Source: CAZOOA01 sp964581355 (GTDB lineage: Bacteria > Bacillota > Dethiobacteria > DTU022 > UBA8154). From it: a stretch of 42,518 bases of DNA. Each line of letters begins with the position of its first letter. The first letter of the stretch is position 1. Location: the NCBI GenBank assembly GCA_964581355.1, contig CAZOOA010000020.1, positions 1-42,518 on the forward strand, read 5' to 3'. Both the position numbers and the translations under genes were made by a program. The notes under the pieces were generated by a model. That model was not told the DNA's origin. It ran no database searches and saw nothing but the letters and a program-made list of their open reading frames with translations. Below, in pieces: positions 9,021-17,380 of this stretch.

Positions 9021-9716
9021 ATGATGTCAGAAGATTATGTGAACATTCTGGAAAGAGTACCCTTCTTTATGCAACTGGAAAAGCAAGACCTGCGTTCCCT
9101 GGCTTCACTGCTCCAGGTAGAATCGTTTTCCCGGGGTGAGATCCTGTTTATGGAGGGGGAGCCAGGCAAATCGCTGTATGTCCTCATTGAGGGTTTAATT
9201 AAACTGTCCAAGTTAAACGAAGAGGGCAGGGAGCAGATCCTGCATTATGTCCACCCCGGAAGCATCTTTGCTGAGGTGGTGTTGTTCGACGGGGGGCCCT
9301 ATCCTGCCACGGCCGAAGCAGCAGAAAACTCCCGGGTCGGGCTATTGCATAACCAGGATATGGAAAAGCTGATTCTGACCCGGAATGAATTGGCCCTTAA
9401 TATGTTGAAAATTATGAGCCGTAGGCTGCGTGCAGCCCAGCTTACCATCCGTGATCTGGCCCTGCATGATGCTGACAGGCGTTTGGGCCGGCTTTTATTC
9501 AAACTGTCGGACCGTTATGGGAAAAAAACAGCACGGGGTCTCAAGCTGGACACCTGGATCACCCGCCAGGAAATGGCCAGCATCATCGGCACCACCCGTG
9601 AAACGGTGGCCCGCATCTTAAGCCGCTACCAGAAAGAAGGACTCTTGCTTATCCACAAAGGGACTATCTACCTCCAGGATGATTTTCTCCAGGATCTAGA
9701 CTTTAGGGAAGGTTAG
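9021..9716 (+). CDS. Crp/Fnr family transcriptional regulator without cysteines
   Basis: A 231-residue regulator with an N-terminal cyclic-nucleotide-binding-type beta roll (about residues 12-125), a long dimer helix and a C-terminal winged helix whose recognition region reads RQEMASIIGTTRETVARIL (about 176-194). The effector pocket reads FAEVVLFDGGPYPATAEA, lacking the arginine-serine pair that contacts cAMP phosphate in Crp. The protein has no cysteine at all, so an Fnr-type iron-sulfur sensor is excluded. The effector is therefore unknown and may be a small organic ligand or protein partner. The start is ATG 9021 or 9024; the ribosome site (AAAGGA at 9001-9006) is distant. No target site was identified. 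Confidence 0.88.
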   Translation: MMSEDYVNILERVPFFMQLEKQDLRSLASLLQVESFSRGEILFMEGEPGKSLYVLIEGLIKLSKLNEEGREQILHYVHPGSIFAEVVLFDGGPYPATAEAAENSRVGLLHNQDMEKLILTRNELALNMLKIMSRRLRAAQLTIRDLALHDADRRLGRLLFKLSDRYGKKTARGLKLDTWITRQEMASIIGTTRETVARILSRYQKEGLLLIHKGTIYLQDDFLQDLDFREG

Positions 9717-10019
9717 TAGGTTAATATTTGCTCCCCGTTCCCTGGTGTTGGAAATAATGATTGAACACAAACCTGATTAAGAAACAGCCAGCTGAGAAAA
9801 TAGAGGTTTTCCCCGTTCCCGTGGAGAATAATAAAATAAGTAAATCATAATTATCCAGAGCTGTTTGCAAGCGAAGCAGTTGGAACGTTTCCTGGGCTTC
9901 CGGAGCGAGCGGAGGACCGACAGGGAAAACGCCAGAACCGTCCTTTTGCTTTGCGGCGTATGATGTAATAAATGAGCTGAATCATCATAATAAATTTATT
10001 GTAGAAGGGCTGTCTGTTC
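9717..10019 (+). other. Intergenic region upstream of thiL with diverged repeat
   Basis: This 303-base spacer has no convincing gene. It holds a diverged palindromic repeat (9793-9935) and AT-rich flanks (9827-9852 and 9960-10000) that may carry the thiL promoter. No clear -35/-10 pair stands out. Confidence 0.4.
9793..9935. repeat. Diverged palindromic intergenic repeat
   Basis: The left arm gaggttttccccgttcccg (9803-9821) resembles the repeat arm ggagtttccgtttcccgg at 42184-42201. The right arm ccgacagggaaaac (9917-9930) resembles the inverted arm ccgatacagggaaag at 42374-42388. The AT-rich middle differs. Membership of the same repeat family is inferred by eye. Confidence 0.35.
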
Positions 10020-11072
10020 ATGGATTTCCGCAATCGCCCGATTAAAGATATCGGTGAATTTGCCTTAATTGAGCACCTGGCAGGGGTTCTTGGTTCTACC
10101 GCTTATGGGGGCGAGGGGGTAATCAGGGGTATTGGTGACGATGCCGCAGTCCTGCAACAATCTCCGGGTTCCAGGCTTTTGGCCTCCTGCGATATGTTGA
10201 TGGAGGGGCGGCACTTTGACCTGGATTATTTTACACCCTGGCAGGTGGGATGGAAAGCGCTGGCAGTTAATTTAAGCGATATTGCAGCCATGGGAGGGCG
10301 TCCCCGCTGGGCGCTGGTTTCACTGGGCTTACCGCCAACTTTGACCGTAGGATTTATAGAAGACCTTTACAAAGGAATGGCCGAGCTGGCAGATCGATAT
10401 GAGGTGATTATCGTTGGTGGAGATACATGTTCTTCCCCTGGCGGCCTGGTGATCGACATCGCTATCCTGGGAGAAGCATCCCGCTACGAGGTGGCCTATC
10501 GTTCCGGGGCTCAGGAAAACGATATCCTGATGGTTACTGGATACCTGGGGCAGGCTGCAGCGGGACTGGCCCACCTGAAAAAAGGCAAAGAACCTTTTCT
10601 TCCGGAAGCCGATGTGCTGCACCAGGCCCACCTGGTACCAGAGCCGCGGGTGGAGCAGGCCCTGGAGTTGATGCGCAGCGACCTGGTGGGGGCCATGAAT
10701 GATCTTAGCGATGGGCTGGCTACGGAGCTATATGAAATAGTCCAGGCCAGCGGCTGCGGTGCCCGCATCTGGGCTGACCGACTCCCGATTGACAACCCCA
10801 CGGAACAGTTGGCCCGCCAACTGGGCGTTGACCCCCTGGATTGGGCTTTGTTTGGGGGCGAGGATTTTGAGCTGCTGGCAACTGTTAAGGGGAACAAGGG
10901 CCTTTCTTTAAAAGTTAAAGGTCTTGCCCAGGCCATAAAAAGTATGACAGGTACTCCGTTAAGTATCATCGGCAGTATCGTGCCGCAATATGAAGGAATA
11001 GCCATTGTTTATCCAGATGGACGTGAAGCAGAGTTAAAGCCCGGCGGCTACAATCACTTTTCAGGAGGCTAG
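10020..11072 (+). CDS. thiL: Thiamine-monophosphate kinase ThiL
   Basis: A 350-residue ATP-dependent kinase that converts thiamine monophosphate to the active cofactor thiamine diphosphate. It belongs to the PurM/AIR synthase fold. Visible motifs are the N-terminal IGEFALIEHL, the nucleotide/metal loop RGIGDDAAVL (about residues 36-45), LAVNLSDIAAMGGRPRWALV, the GGDTCSSPGGLVIDIAI loop and the second-domain metal motif NDLSDGLATELYEI. Length is near normal for the family. The ATG start has GAAGGG 10 bases upstream. It stands alone among thiamine genes here. rapZ begins 70 bases downstream after a repeat copy. Confidence 0.95.
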   Translation: MDFRNRPIKDIGEFALIEHLAGVLGSTAYGGEGVIRGIGDDAAVLQQSPGSRLLASCDMLMEGRHFDLDYFTPWQVGWKALAVNLSDIAAMGGRPRWALVSLGLPPTLTVGFIEDLYKGMAELADRYEVIIVGGDTCSSPGGLVIDIAILGEASRYEVAYRSGAQENDILMVTGYLGQAAAGLAHLKKGKEPFLPEADVLHQAHLVPEPRVEQALELMRSDLVGAMNDLSDGLATELYEIVQASGCGARIWADRLPIDNPTEQLARQLGVDPLDWALFGGEDFELLATVKGNKGLSLKVKGLAQAIKSMTGTPLSIIGSIVPQYEGIAIVYPDGREAELKPGGYNHFSGG

Positions 11073-11089
11073 GTTCGGTAGCCCGGACC

Positions 11090-11118
11090 GATACCGGGAA
11101 ACGGAAACTCCATTTTCA
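11090..11118 (+). repeat. Intergenic repeat core, thiL-rapZ copy
   Basis: All 29 bases are identical to 21-49 and to the reverse complement of 42177-42205. As in the left-end copy, the repeat ends just upstream of a ribosome binding site, here that of rapZ. Flanking bases diverge after a short similar ccgga stretch. Confidence 0.85.
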
Positions 11119-11142
11119 CATTATAAGGAAGCTGGTGGTATT

Positions 11143-12009
11143 TTGTTTGAAGGTCGGTTTGTCCTGATTACAGGGTTTTCCGGGGCAGGAAAAAGCGGTG
11201 CTTTGCACTGTTTTGAAGATATGGGCTTTTTTTGTATGGACAACCTTCCTCCAGCACTGATTCCCAAATTTGCAGAGCTGTGCATCCAATCAGAGGGCAA
11301 AATCAACCGTGTTGCCCTGGTTTGTGATATACGCGGGGGAGAACTGTTTAACGGGCTGTTTGAAGCCATGGATACACTTGAGGAAATGGGGTTTGACCCG
11401 GAAATTCTTTTCCTGGAAGCAGCGGAAGATATCCTGGTCAGACGTTTTAAAGAAACCCGGCGCCGCCACCCCTTGGCGGAGCGGGGGACAATTTTGGACG
11501 CTATTAGGGAAGAAAAGGCTTTGTTAGAGGCGATTAAAGGCAAAGCTGATGTGATTATGGACACCACTGATTTGTCCCTTTCAGATTTAAAGGAAAAAAT
11601 TTACCGGTTGTACGCACCAGGCCAGTGGGAAAAGAATATAATGATTACAGTGATGTCCTTTGGTTACAAGTACGGTATTCCCCTGGATGCGGACCTGGTT
11701 TTTGACGTACGTTTTTTGCCGAACCCCCATTACGTGGAATCGATTAAAGCGTTAAGCGGTAACGACAAGGAGGTCCAGGAATATATCTGGAAATGGTCTG
11801 TAGCCCATCGTTTCTTTCAAAAGCTGGAAGACTTGATGGACTTCCTTGTCCCCTGCTATATCAAGGAAGGCAAACCGCACCTGATCATAGCCATCGGCTG
11901 TACCGGGGGTAAGCACCGATCCGTGGCCCTGGCAAACCGCATGACGGAAGTAATGGAGGAAAGGAAGCTCCAGGCAAAGACTGAACATCGGGATATCGAA
12001 AAAGCATAA
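11143..12009 (+). CDS. rapZ: RNase adapter protein RapZ (YvcJ family nucleotide-binding protein)
   Basis: A 288-residue P-loop protein of the RapZ/YvcJ family. In Escherichia coli RapZ delivers the small RNA GlmZ to RNase E and senses glucosamine-6-phosphate; in Firmicutes YvcJ is a GTPase-like protein linked to competence. Seen are Walker A GFSGAGKS (residues 10-17), the aromatic MGFFCMDNLPP loop, the FLEAAEDILVRRFKETRRRHPL segment, and the C-terminal domain ending AIGCTGGKHRSVALANRM. The start is TTG 11143; AAGGAA at 11124 lies upstream and no better start is visible. It heads the conserved rapZ-yvcK-whiA cluster. A repeat copy lies directly in its 5' region. Confidence 0.95.
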   Translation: MFEGRFVLITGFSGAGKSGALHCFEDMGFFCMDNLPPALIPKFAELCIQSEGKINRVALVCDIRGGELFNGLFEAMDTLEEMGFDPEILFLEAAEDILVRRFKETRRRHPLAERGTILDAIREEKALLEAIKGKADVIMDTTDLSLSDLKEKIYRLYAPGQWEKNIMITVMSFGYKYGIPLDADLVFDVRFLPNPHYVESIKALSGNDKEVQEYIWKWSVAHRFFQKLEDLMDFLVPCYIKEGKPHLIIAIGCTGGKHRSVALANRMTEVMEERKLQAKTEHRDIEKA

Positions 12010-12042
12010 ATCAAACCTGGACCTGCAAAGGTCAGCTCTGCG

Positions 12043-13509
12043 GTGGTGACTGCATTGATGAATCCCGGACTGGAAAAGGCAAAAGAAACGCTTCGATGGT
12101 TCTATCCCGGATTGGGCGTCAAACGCTGGTTGTTGGCTGCCCTGCTGGGTTTATTGTTGGTTCTTATCGGCTTTGTGGTTCTAACCGGGACGTTTGCTCC
12201 TGACTGGTTGGGCGAGAGTACAGCGGTGCTGGTGCAAAATATTTTCCCTTTTCCCCCATATGCTGGTCCGGCCTTACTGGCAGCAGGGGTTCTATTGGTC
12301 ATCTGGGGAATGCACCGGGCAGGAAGGGCCCTTGCAGATATTTTCCTCCCGGATCGAGGGCGCAAGCTGGTGGAAAAACTCTATTACCGGCGCTACCTGG
12401 AAAAAGGCCCGAGAATTGTGGCCTTGGGTGGCGGGACGGGTCTTTCCGTGCTTATCCGCGGCATGAAGGAATATACATCAAATATTACTGCCGTTGTTAC
12501 CATGACTGATGACGGTGGGAGTTCCGGTCGTTTGAGGGATGAGATGGGGATGCTCCCGCCCGGGGATCTTCGGAACTGCCTTTTGGCCCTGGCTGATACG
12601 GAACCTCTACTCGAGCAGCTGTTTCGGCACCGGTTTAGGGGAAGCAGCAGCCTGGAAGGCCACAGCTTTGGGAATCTGTTCCTCGCGGCTATGACAGAAA
12701 TGATGGGCTTTGAGCAGGCTGTGAGAGAGTTCAGCAAAGTGCTGGCCGTTCGAGGCCAGGTGCTGCCGGTCACCCTGGATCCGGTTGTACTCAAAGCCGA
12801 ATTCTCTGATGGCACAACTACTTCCGGGGAAACAAATATTGTAGACCAGGGAAAACCAATCCAGCACATTTCCCTTTCTCCCCAGCAATGCCAACCTCTG
12901 CCCGATGTCCTCGAGGCCATCAAAGAAGCCAGTGCCATAATCCTGGGACCGGGCAGTCTTTACACCAGTGTCCTGCCCAACTTGCTGGTCCCTGGAGTAA
13001 AAGAGGCCATTCAGGATTCCAACGCCCCTTGTTTTTATGTTTGCAATATTATGACTCAACCTGGTGAAACCGGGGAAATGAGCGCATCGGATCACCTGGA
13101 GGCATTTTACCGGCATGGTTGTGGTGATATGATCGACTTTGTGGTTGTGAATACAGAGACAAATATTCCCCAGCCTTTAGCAGAACAATACCGGTCTGAA
13201 GGGGCTGTTCCTGTTGCAGTGGATTACGACCAACTGTCCTGGTGGGACCTGCAGGTAGTACCAGCACGTCTTCTGTCTCAAGAAGGTGAGTTGGCCCATC
13301 ACGATGGAGGAAAGTTAGCCGTGCTGATCCTGGATAAACTGATAGAACGCGAAACAGGCCTGGAGGGGCTGTGGGCTTATACTTTCATGAGCTTAAACGG
13401 TTACTACCGGCGGGCCTTAAAAGAAATGGGGGAAAGGGCTTACAGCCCTTTTTCCACCACGCAAAAAAAGCTGCGCCGTTTTCTGGAACATACCTTTAAA
13501 AGAGCCTAG
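12043..13509 (+). CDS. yvcK: YvcK/CofD-like gluconeogenesis factor with N-terminal membrane segments
   Basis: A 488-residue member of the UPF0052/CofD-like family. In Bacillus, YvcK (GlmR) binds UDP-GlcNAc and supports cell-wall precursor synthesis on gluconeogenic carbon. The core starts near residue 123 with IVALGGGTGLSVLIRG, then TMTDDGGSSGRLRDEMG and PPGDLRNCLLAL; GPGSLYTSVLPNLLV is the second signature. Before the core lie about 110 residues with two likely membrane helices (about 27-48 and 70-87), so the protein is probably membrane-anchored, unlike the shorter Bacillus version. GTG 12043, GTG 12046 or ATG 12058 could be the start. It is 33 bases after rapZ. Confidence 0.93.
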   Translation: MVTALMNPGLEKAKETLRWFYPGLGVKRWLLAALLGLLLVLIGFVVLTGTFAPDWLGESTAVLVQNIFPFPPYAGPALLAAGVLLVIWGMHRAGRALADIFLPDRGRKLVEKLYYRRYLEKGPRIVALGGGTGLSVLIRGMKEYTSNITAVVTMTDDGGSSGRLRDEMGMLPPGDLRNCLLALADTEPLLEQLFRHRFRGSSSLEGHSFGNLFLAAMTEMMGFEQAVREFSKVLAVRGQVLPVTLDPVVLKAEFSDGTTTSGETNIVDQGKPIQHISLSPQQCQPLPDVLEAIKEASAIILGPGSLYTSVLPNLLVPGVKEAIQDSNAPCFYVCNIMTQPGETGEMSASDHLEAFYRHGCGDMIDFVVVNTETNIPQPLAEQYRSEGAVPVAVDYDQLSWWDLQVVPARLLSQEGELAHHDGGKLAVLILDKLIERETGLEGLWAYTFMSLNGYYRRALKEMGERAYSPFSTTQKKLRRFLEHTFKRA

Positions 13510-13538
13510 GTGCTAAACTTGTTTTCTGGAGGAACGCA

Positions 13539-14486
13539 ATGAATTCTTTTGCCCGCGATGTTAAAAGCGAACTGGCCCGAAAAGAGATCAAGCATCCGTG
13601 CTGTATAGAAGCAGAAATGAAAGGGTTTTTGGAAGTTGGGGGGCAGCTATTGATCAACTCCGGCAAGAAAAGCCTGGTTTTTAAGACGGGAAGCGCTTCC
13701 ATAGCCCGCCGGATTTTTTCCCTGGTCAAAGTTTGCCTGAATGTAACTCCCGCGGTGATTTATGGGCAGCGCAAGGAATTTCAAAAAGACAATATCTACT
13801 TTATTCAGGCACCGGCCGAAGCAAAGGTGCTCTCTTTGCTTGCCCGTTTGGGCTTTCTGCCCGGGACCACCCAGGAAACCCCTGAAGCGCTCCAAAAAAA
13901 GTGTTGCCGCCGGGCTTACTTGATGGGCGCATTTCTGGCCGGAGGTTCCCTGAACCACCCGGATCGGGAATATCACTTGGAAATTGTTTTTCCTGCCGAA
14001 GAATATGCCAGCCGTGCCCGGGATATCCTGGAAACCTTTGGGCTGGAAACCCGTTTTTTTCAACGCAAGGGTTCTTTCGTGGTTTACCTGAAAGGAGGAG
14101 ATACCGTGGGAGAGTTTTTGCGTATCGTCGGTGCCCACCAGGCGCTTTTTGAATACGAAAATGTCCGGGTGGTAAAAGGCATTCGCAACCGGACCAACCG
14201 GTTAGTAAATTACGAAACCGCAAACCTCACACGGACCGCCTTTGCGGCTCATGAACAGATCAACAATATCAAGTTGATCCAGGAAAAAATCGGGTTGGAA
14301 AACATCCCCTCTTCCCTGCGCCAGGTAGCCCGGCTGCGCCTGCGCTTTCCTGAGGAAACCTTAAACGAGTTAGGGAACAAAGCCTCTCCCCCTCTAAGCA
14401 AGTCCAGCATTAATCACCGTATGCGCCGCCTGAAAGCCCTGGCCCACAAAGCGTCAGAAAAAGGGAAGCAAAGCAAAAAACAATAA
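13539..14486 (+). CDS. whiA: DNA-binding protein WhiA
   Basis: A 315-residue protein combining a degenerate LAGLIDADG homing-endonuclease-like N-terminal region (RRAYLMGAFLAGGSLNHPD, about residues 126-144) with a C-terminal helix-turn-helix (SPPLSKSSINHRMRRLKAL). WhiA is a sporulation transcription factor in actinomycetes and in Firmicutes affects cell division and chromosome segregation. The start has a good GGAGG site 7 bases before ATG. It is the last gene of rapZ-yvcK-whiA, 29 bases after yvcK. The lysine-rich tail is usual for DNA binding. A short repeat-like piece follows at 14494-14510. Confidence 0.95.
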   Translation: MNSFARDVKSELARKEIKHPCCIEAEMKGFLEVGGQLLINSGKKSLVFKTGSASIARRIFSLVKVCLNVTPAVIYGQRKEFQKDNIYFIQAPAEAKVLSLLARLGFLPGTTQETPEALQKKCCRRAYLMGAFLAGGSLNHPDREYHLEIVFPAEEYASRARDILETFGLETRFFQRKGSFVVYLKGGDTVGEFLRIVGAHQALFEYENVRVVKGIRNRTNRLVNYETANLTRTAFAAHEQINNIKLIQEKIGLENIPSSLRQVARLRLRFPEETLNELGNKASPPLSKSSINHRMRRLKALAHKASEKGKQSKKQ

Positions 14487-14493
14487 GCAGTAA

Positions 14494-14510
14494 TTTCCGT
14501 TTCCCGGTTA
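14494..14510 (-). repeat. Short degenerate copy of the intergenic repeat
   Basis: tttccgtttcccggtta matches 15 bases of the core of the 42177-42205 copy in the same orientation. The rest of the element is not recognisable. It could be a relic or chance. Confidence 0.35.
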
Positions 14511-14554
14511 TGGTTCCCGTTGTTTCCCTGATAATAGTGAACTGGAGGTTCAGT

Positions 14555-14698
14555 ATGATCCGGCCACCTAGAAAAGCAGGAATTTTTGAAATAATGTCGA
14601 ATGATTACTTGACAGCATTAAACAGCATTAAAGAGGGCTTGATTCCCCGGACTGGACCAAAATCAATTGGGGAAAGGATTTACAGGATATGGCCATGA
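14555..14698 (+). CDS. Possible 47-residue small protein upstream of rpoN
   Basis: An ATG at 14555 lies 7 bases after GGAGG (14543-14547), and a 47-codon frame runs to a stop at 14696-14698, overlapping the rpoN start by 10 bases. The product begins MIRPPRKAGIFEIMSNDYLT and has no family I recognise. The good ribosome site and overlap suggest either a real small protein or a leader frame coupling translation of rpoN. No independent support exists. Confidence 0.3.
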   Translation: MIRPPRKAGIFEIMSNDYLTALNSIKEGLIPRTGPKSIGERIYRIWP

Positions 14699-16107
14699 AC
14701 TTTGAACTGAAGATTGAACAAAGTCAAAAGCTCGTCATGACACCGGAACTGCATCAGGCGATCACCCTGCTGCAGTTTTCCTCCCTGGAGCTGGTGGATT
14801 ATATCCAGGAAGAAATTACTACCAATCCCCTGTTGGAGATCCAGGAAAAAGAAGAAGGCGATGAAAACGGGATAAATGGCAAAAAAACAGCCGAAGAGTC
14901 TGATAACCTGGAGGCAAACGAAAAGGCTCCTTTTGAATGGGAAGACTATTTTAATGATTATGAACCCTATTATCCCCGTGGGTCTTTTCTGACGTACGAC
15001 AGCGACCAGGAGTCATCCAGTTTTGAACAGTTTGTTTCCAACGATGGAACGTTATATGAACATCTTAGTTCCCAACTTCTAATGGCTGCTGTTAATGAGA
15101 GACAAAAAACAATCGCCGAATACCTGATTGGGAACCTGGATTCTAGCGGTTACCTGCAGGGCGAACTGAAAGAGCACGCCACATTCCTTTGCCTGGAAGA
15201 AAAAGAAGTGGCTGATACACTCAAATTGATCCAGTCTTTCGAACCAACTGGAGTCGGGGCCAGGAACCTGCAGGAGTGCCTGTTGCTCCAGGTACGCCAG
15301 AAGGAGCAGGTGCCTCCCCTGGTGGAGCCTGTAATCCAAGATTTTTTACCTGGCATTGCCCGGGGCAATTTCCGGGAAATGGCCCAAAAGCTTAACGTGA
15401 GTCAAAAAGAGCTGCAGGAAGCCATAGACTTTATCCGAACCTTAAACCCCAAACCGGGTGCCAACTTGGGTGGGGCTGGAGAAACCAAGTATATTGTTCC
15501 AGATGTGATCGTGGAAAAGGTCGAAGATCAATACGTGATCATAGTGAACGATAATGTGCCCCACTTGGTGATCAGTCCCTTTTACCGCAGTCTGTTGCAA
15601 AGGCAGGAAGAAGGCAGTTTAAACAGCTATATCAAAAAACGCCTTGACAGCGCCCTATGGCTGATCAAAAGCATTGAGCAGCGGCGCCAGACCCTGTATA
15701 ATGTTACCGGCGAGATCGTAGCAGCACAAAAAAACTTTTTGGAACAAGGGATCCGACATTTAAAGCCATTAACCCTAAAAGATATTGCTGATAAAATCGG
15801 CATCCACGAGTCCACCGTCAGCCGGGCTACGGCCAACAAGTATGTGCAGACACCCAGGGGTCTTTATCCTTTAAAATTTTTCTTTTCCAGCGGCATTAAT
15901 GGAAGCCAGGGCGAATCCCATTCTGTTTTAAGTATCAAATCATATCTCAGAGAGCTGGTAGAACAGGAAGAACCCACGTCACCCTACAGCGACCAGCAGT
16001 TGGCTGAAATTTTAAAAAGCCAGGGGATGAAAGTGTCCCGCCGGACCATTACCAAGTACCGGGAAGAGCTGGGGATATCTGCTTCCTTCAAAAGGCGCAG
16101 GGTGTAA
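14689..16107 (+). CDS. rpoN: RNA polymerase sigma-54 factor RpoN
   Basis: A 472-residue sigma-54 factor that directs RNA polymerase to -24/-12 promoters and needs enhancer-binding ATPases to open them. The glutamine/leucine-rich activator region I is at the N-terminus (QSQKLVMTPELHQAITLLQF), followed by the acidic region II (about residues 55-100), the core-binding domain, a helix-turn-helix (KDIADKIGIHESTVSRATAN, about 364-383) and the diagnostic RpoN box SRRTITKYREELGI near 450. The start is ATG 14689, 10 bases after GGAAAGGA. It lies directly upstream of the glycolytic operon, where other Firmicutes often carry the repressor gene cggR. No enhancer-binding regulator is present in the window. 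Confidence 0.96.
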   Translation: MAMNFELKIEQSQKLVMTPELHQAITLLQFSSLELVDYIQEEITTNPLLEIQEKEEGDENGINGKKTAEESDNLEANEKAPFEWEDYFNDYEPYYPRGSFLTYDSDQESSSFEQFVSNDGTLYEHLSSQLLMAAVNERQKTIAEYLIGNLDSSGYLQGELKEHATFLCLEEKEVADTLKLIQSFEPTGVGARNLQECLLLQVRQKEQVPPLVEPVIQDFLPGIARGNFREMAQKLNVSQKELQEAIDFIRTLNPKPGANLGGAGETKYIVPDVIVEKVEDQYVIIVNDNVPHLVISPFYRSLLQRQEEGSLNSYIKKRLDSALWLIKSIEQRRQTLYNVTGEIVAAQKNFLEQGIRHLKPLTLKDIADKIGIHESTVSRATANKYVQTPRGLYPLKFFFSSGINGSQGESHSVLSIKSYLRELVEQEEPTSPYSDQQLAEILKSQGMKVSRRTITKYREELGISASFKRRRV

Positions 16108-16147
16108 AATGATGGCGCGGGAACAGGATTTTTTCAATCATGAACTT

Positions 16148-16194
16148 AAAATGGGTCAAAATCGACGAACAAGGACTTTTTTTGACCCATTTTT
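16148..16194 (+). terminator. 14-bp perfect inverted repeat: rpoN terminator or gap operator
   Basis: aaaatgggtcaaaa (16148-16161) and ttttgacccatttt (16180-16193) are exact complements with an 18-base loop. A T-rich stretch follows, which suits a Rho-independent terminator for rpoN. The right arm also contains TTGACC and runs into the gap promoter, so it could be an operator as well. Confidence 0.65.
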
Positions 16195-16210
16195 CATTGT
16201 ATAATAATAG
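16182..16210 (+). promoter_or_regulatory. Probable promoter of the gap-pgk-tpiA-gpmI-eno operon
   Basis: TTGACC (16182-16187) is 17 bases before TAATAG (16205-16210). A perfect TATAAT also occurs at 16200-16205 but with only a weak T-rich -35 at the right distance. Either would give a leader of about 80-90 bases before the gap ribosome site. Confidence 0.5.
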
Positions 16211-16308
16211 CTGCGATGCCATAATCGGGAAATGAGGACATGTGGATGGGTATGCATGAATAAAGGATAATTTAAATGTATGATGTACATATTAAGGAGG
16301 CAAGGCTT

Positions 16309-17316
16309 ATGACGGTAAGAGTGGGAATTAACGGATTTGGCAGGATCGCTAAAGCCTGCCTGAGAGCTTCACTCCAACACCCGGGGCTGGAAGTTGTGGC
16401 GGTAAACAGCACCCGGGATCCGGAACTACTGGTGCACCTTCTGCAGTATGATTCTGTCTATGGGACGTTCGAAGCCAAGGTAGAGACCGACGGTCAGTAT
16501 TTAATAATTAATGGGCAGCGGATCCGCATCCTGGCCCAGCGGGACCCCGCTATGCTCAACTGGGGCGATACAGGAGCTGAAGTGGTCCTGGAAGCCACCG
16601 GTGCTTTTAATGAGAAAGCCGAAGCGGCCAAACACCTAAAAGGTGGGGCCAAGCGGGTTATCATTACAGCTCCGGGCAAAGGTGTGGATCAAACCATTGT
16701 GATGGGGGTCAATGAAGACAGCTATGACCCCGGGCAGCACCGGGTAATTTCCAATGCTTCCTGCACAACGAACTGCCTGGCAGTGGTTGTCCGGGTTTTG
16801 CATGAAAAAATCGGCCTGAAAAGAGGCCTGATGAACACCATTCATTCTTATACCAATGACCAGGAGCTGCTGGATATCTCCCACAAGGACTTCAGGAGAG
16901 CCCGGGCTGCAGGTGTCTCCATGATCCCGACTACCACGGGGGCCGCCCGGAATGTGGGACTGGTCTTGCCAGATCTTCAGGGAAAAATTAACGGGATGGC
17001 TGTCCGGGTCCCTACCTTTACTGTTTCTATGGTGGACCTGGTGGCTGAACTGGAACGGAATGTCAGTGAAGAAGAAGTTAATTCCCTGTTCCAGGAAGCG
17101 GCAACAAATGAACTGAAAGGATACCTGGACATCTCCTATAAACCGCTGGTCTCAATTGATTATCGCAAAGATGAACATTCCGCCATTGTAGATGCCCTTT
17201 CCACTATGGTGCTGGATGACCGCATGGTCAAAGTGATTGCCTGGTATGACAATGAATGGGGTTACTCGAAACGGGTCCTGGACCTGGCTGTATTCATGGC
17301 CGGTCGAGGCTTGTAA
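16309..17316 (+). CDS. gap: Type I glyceraldehyde-3-phosphate dehydrogenase
   Basis: A 335-residue cytosolic enzyme that oxidatively phosphorylates glyceraldehyde-3-phosphate to 1,3-bisphosphoglycerate. Visible are the Rossmann loop INGFGRIAKA, the catalytic SNASCTTNC with Cys152, the SYTNDQELLDISHKDFRRARA segment, and WYDNEWGY near the end. The cofactor loop reads AVNSTRD: serine 34 replaces the aspartate that enforces NAD+ in glycolytic GapA, as in Bacillus GapB, so NADP+ or dual use is possible. The frame can be opened further upstream to 16276, but ATG 16309 with AAGGAGG (16294-16300) 8 bases before it is clearly the start. It is first gene of the glycolytic operon. Confidence 0.96.
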   Translation: MTVRVGINGFGRIAKACLRASLQHPGLEVVAVNSTRDPELLVHLLQYDSVYGTFEAKVETDGQYLIINGQRIRILAQRDPAMLNWGDTGAEVVLEATGAFNEKAEAAKHLKGGAKRVIITAPGKGVDQTIVMGVNEDSYDPGQHRVISNASCTTNCLAVVVRVLHEKIGLKRGLMNTIHSYTNDQELLDISHKDFRRARAAGVSMIPTTTGAARNVGLVLPDLQGKINGMAVRVPTFTVSMVDLVAELERNVSEEEVNSLFQEAATNELKGYLDISYKPLVSIDYRKDEHSAIVDALSTMVLDDRMVKVIAWYDNEWGYSKRVLDLAVFMAGRGL

Positions 17317-17380
17317 CGTAGACGATAAAGCGGAGTTTTTTGAAGGCAAACAAGATGATTGGAGTGGATTCCACTTGTCC

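Noticed and set aside
9851..10033. 60-codon minus-strand frame before thiL
   Set aside because: It covers the diverged repeat and the AT-rich spacer, has no ribosome site, and its composition does not look like a protein.
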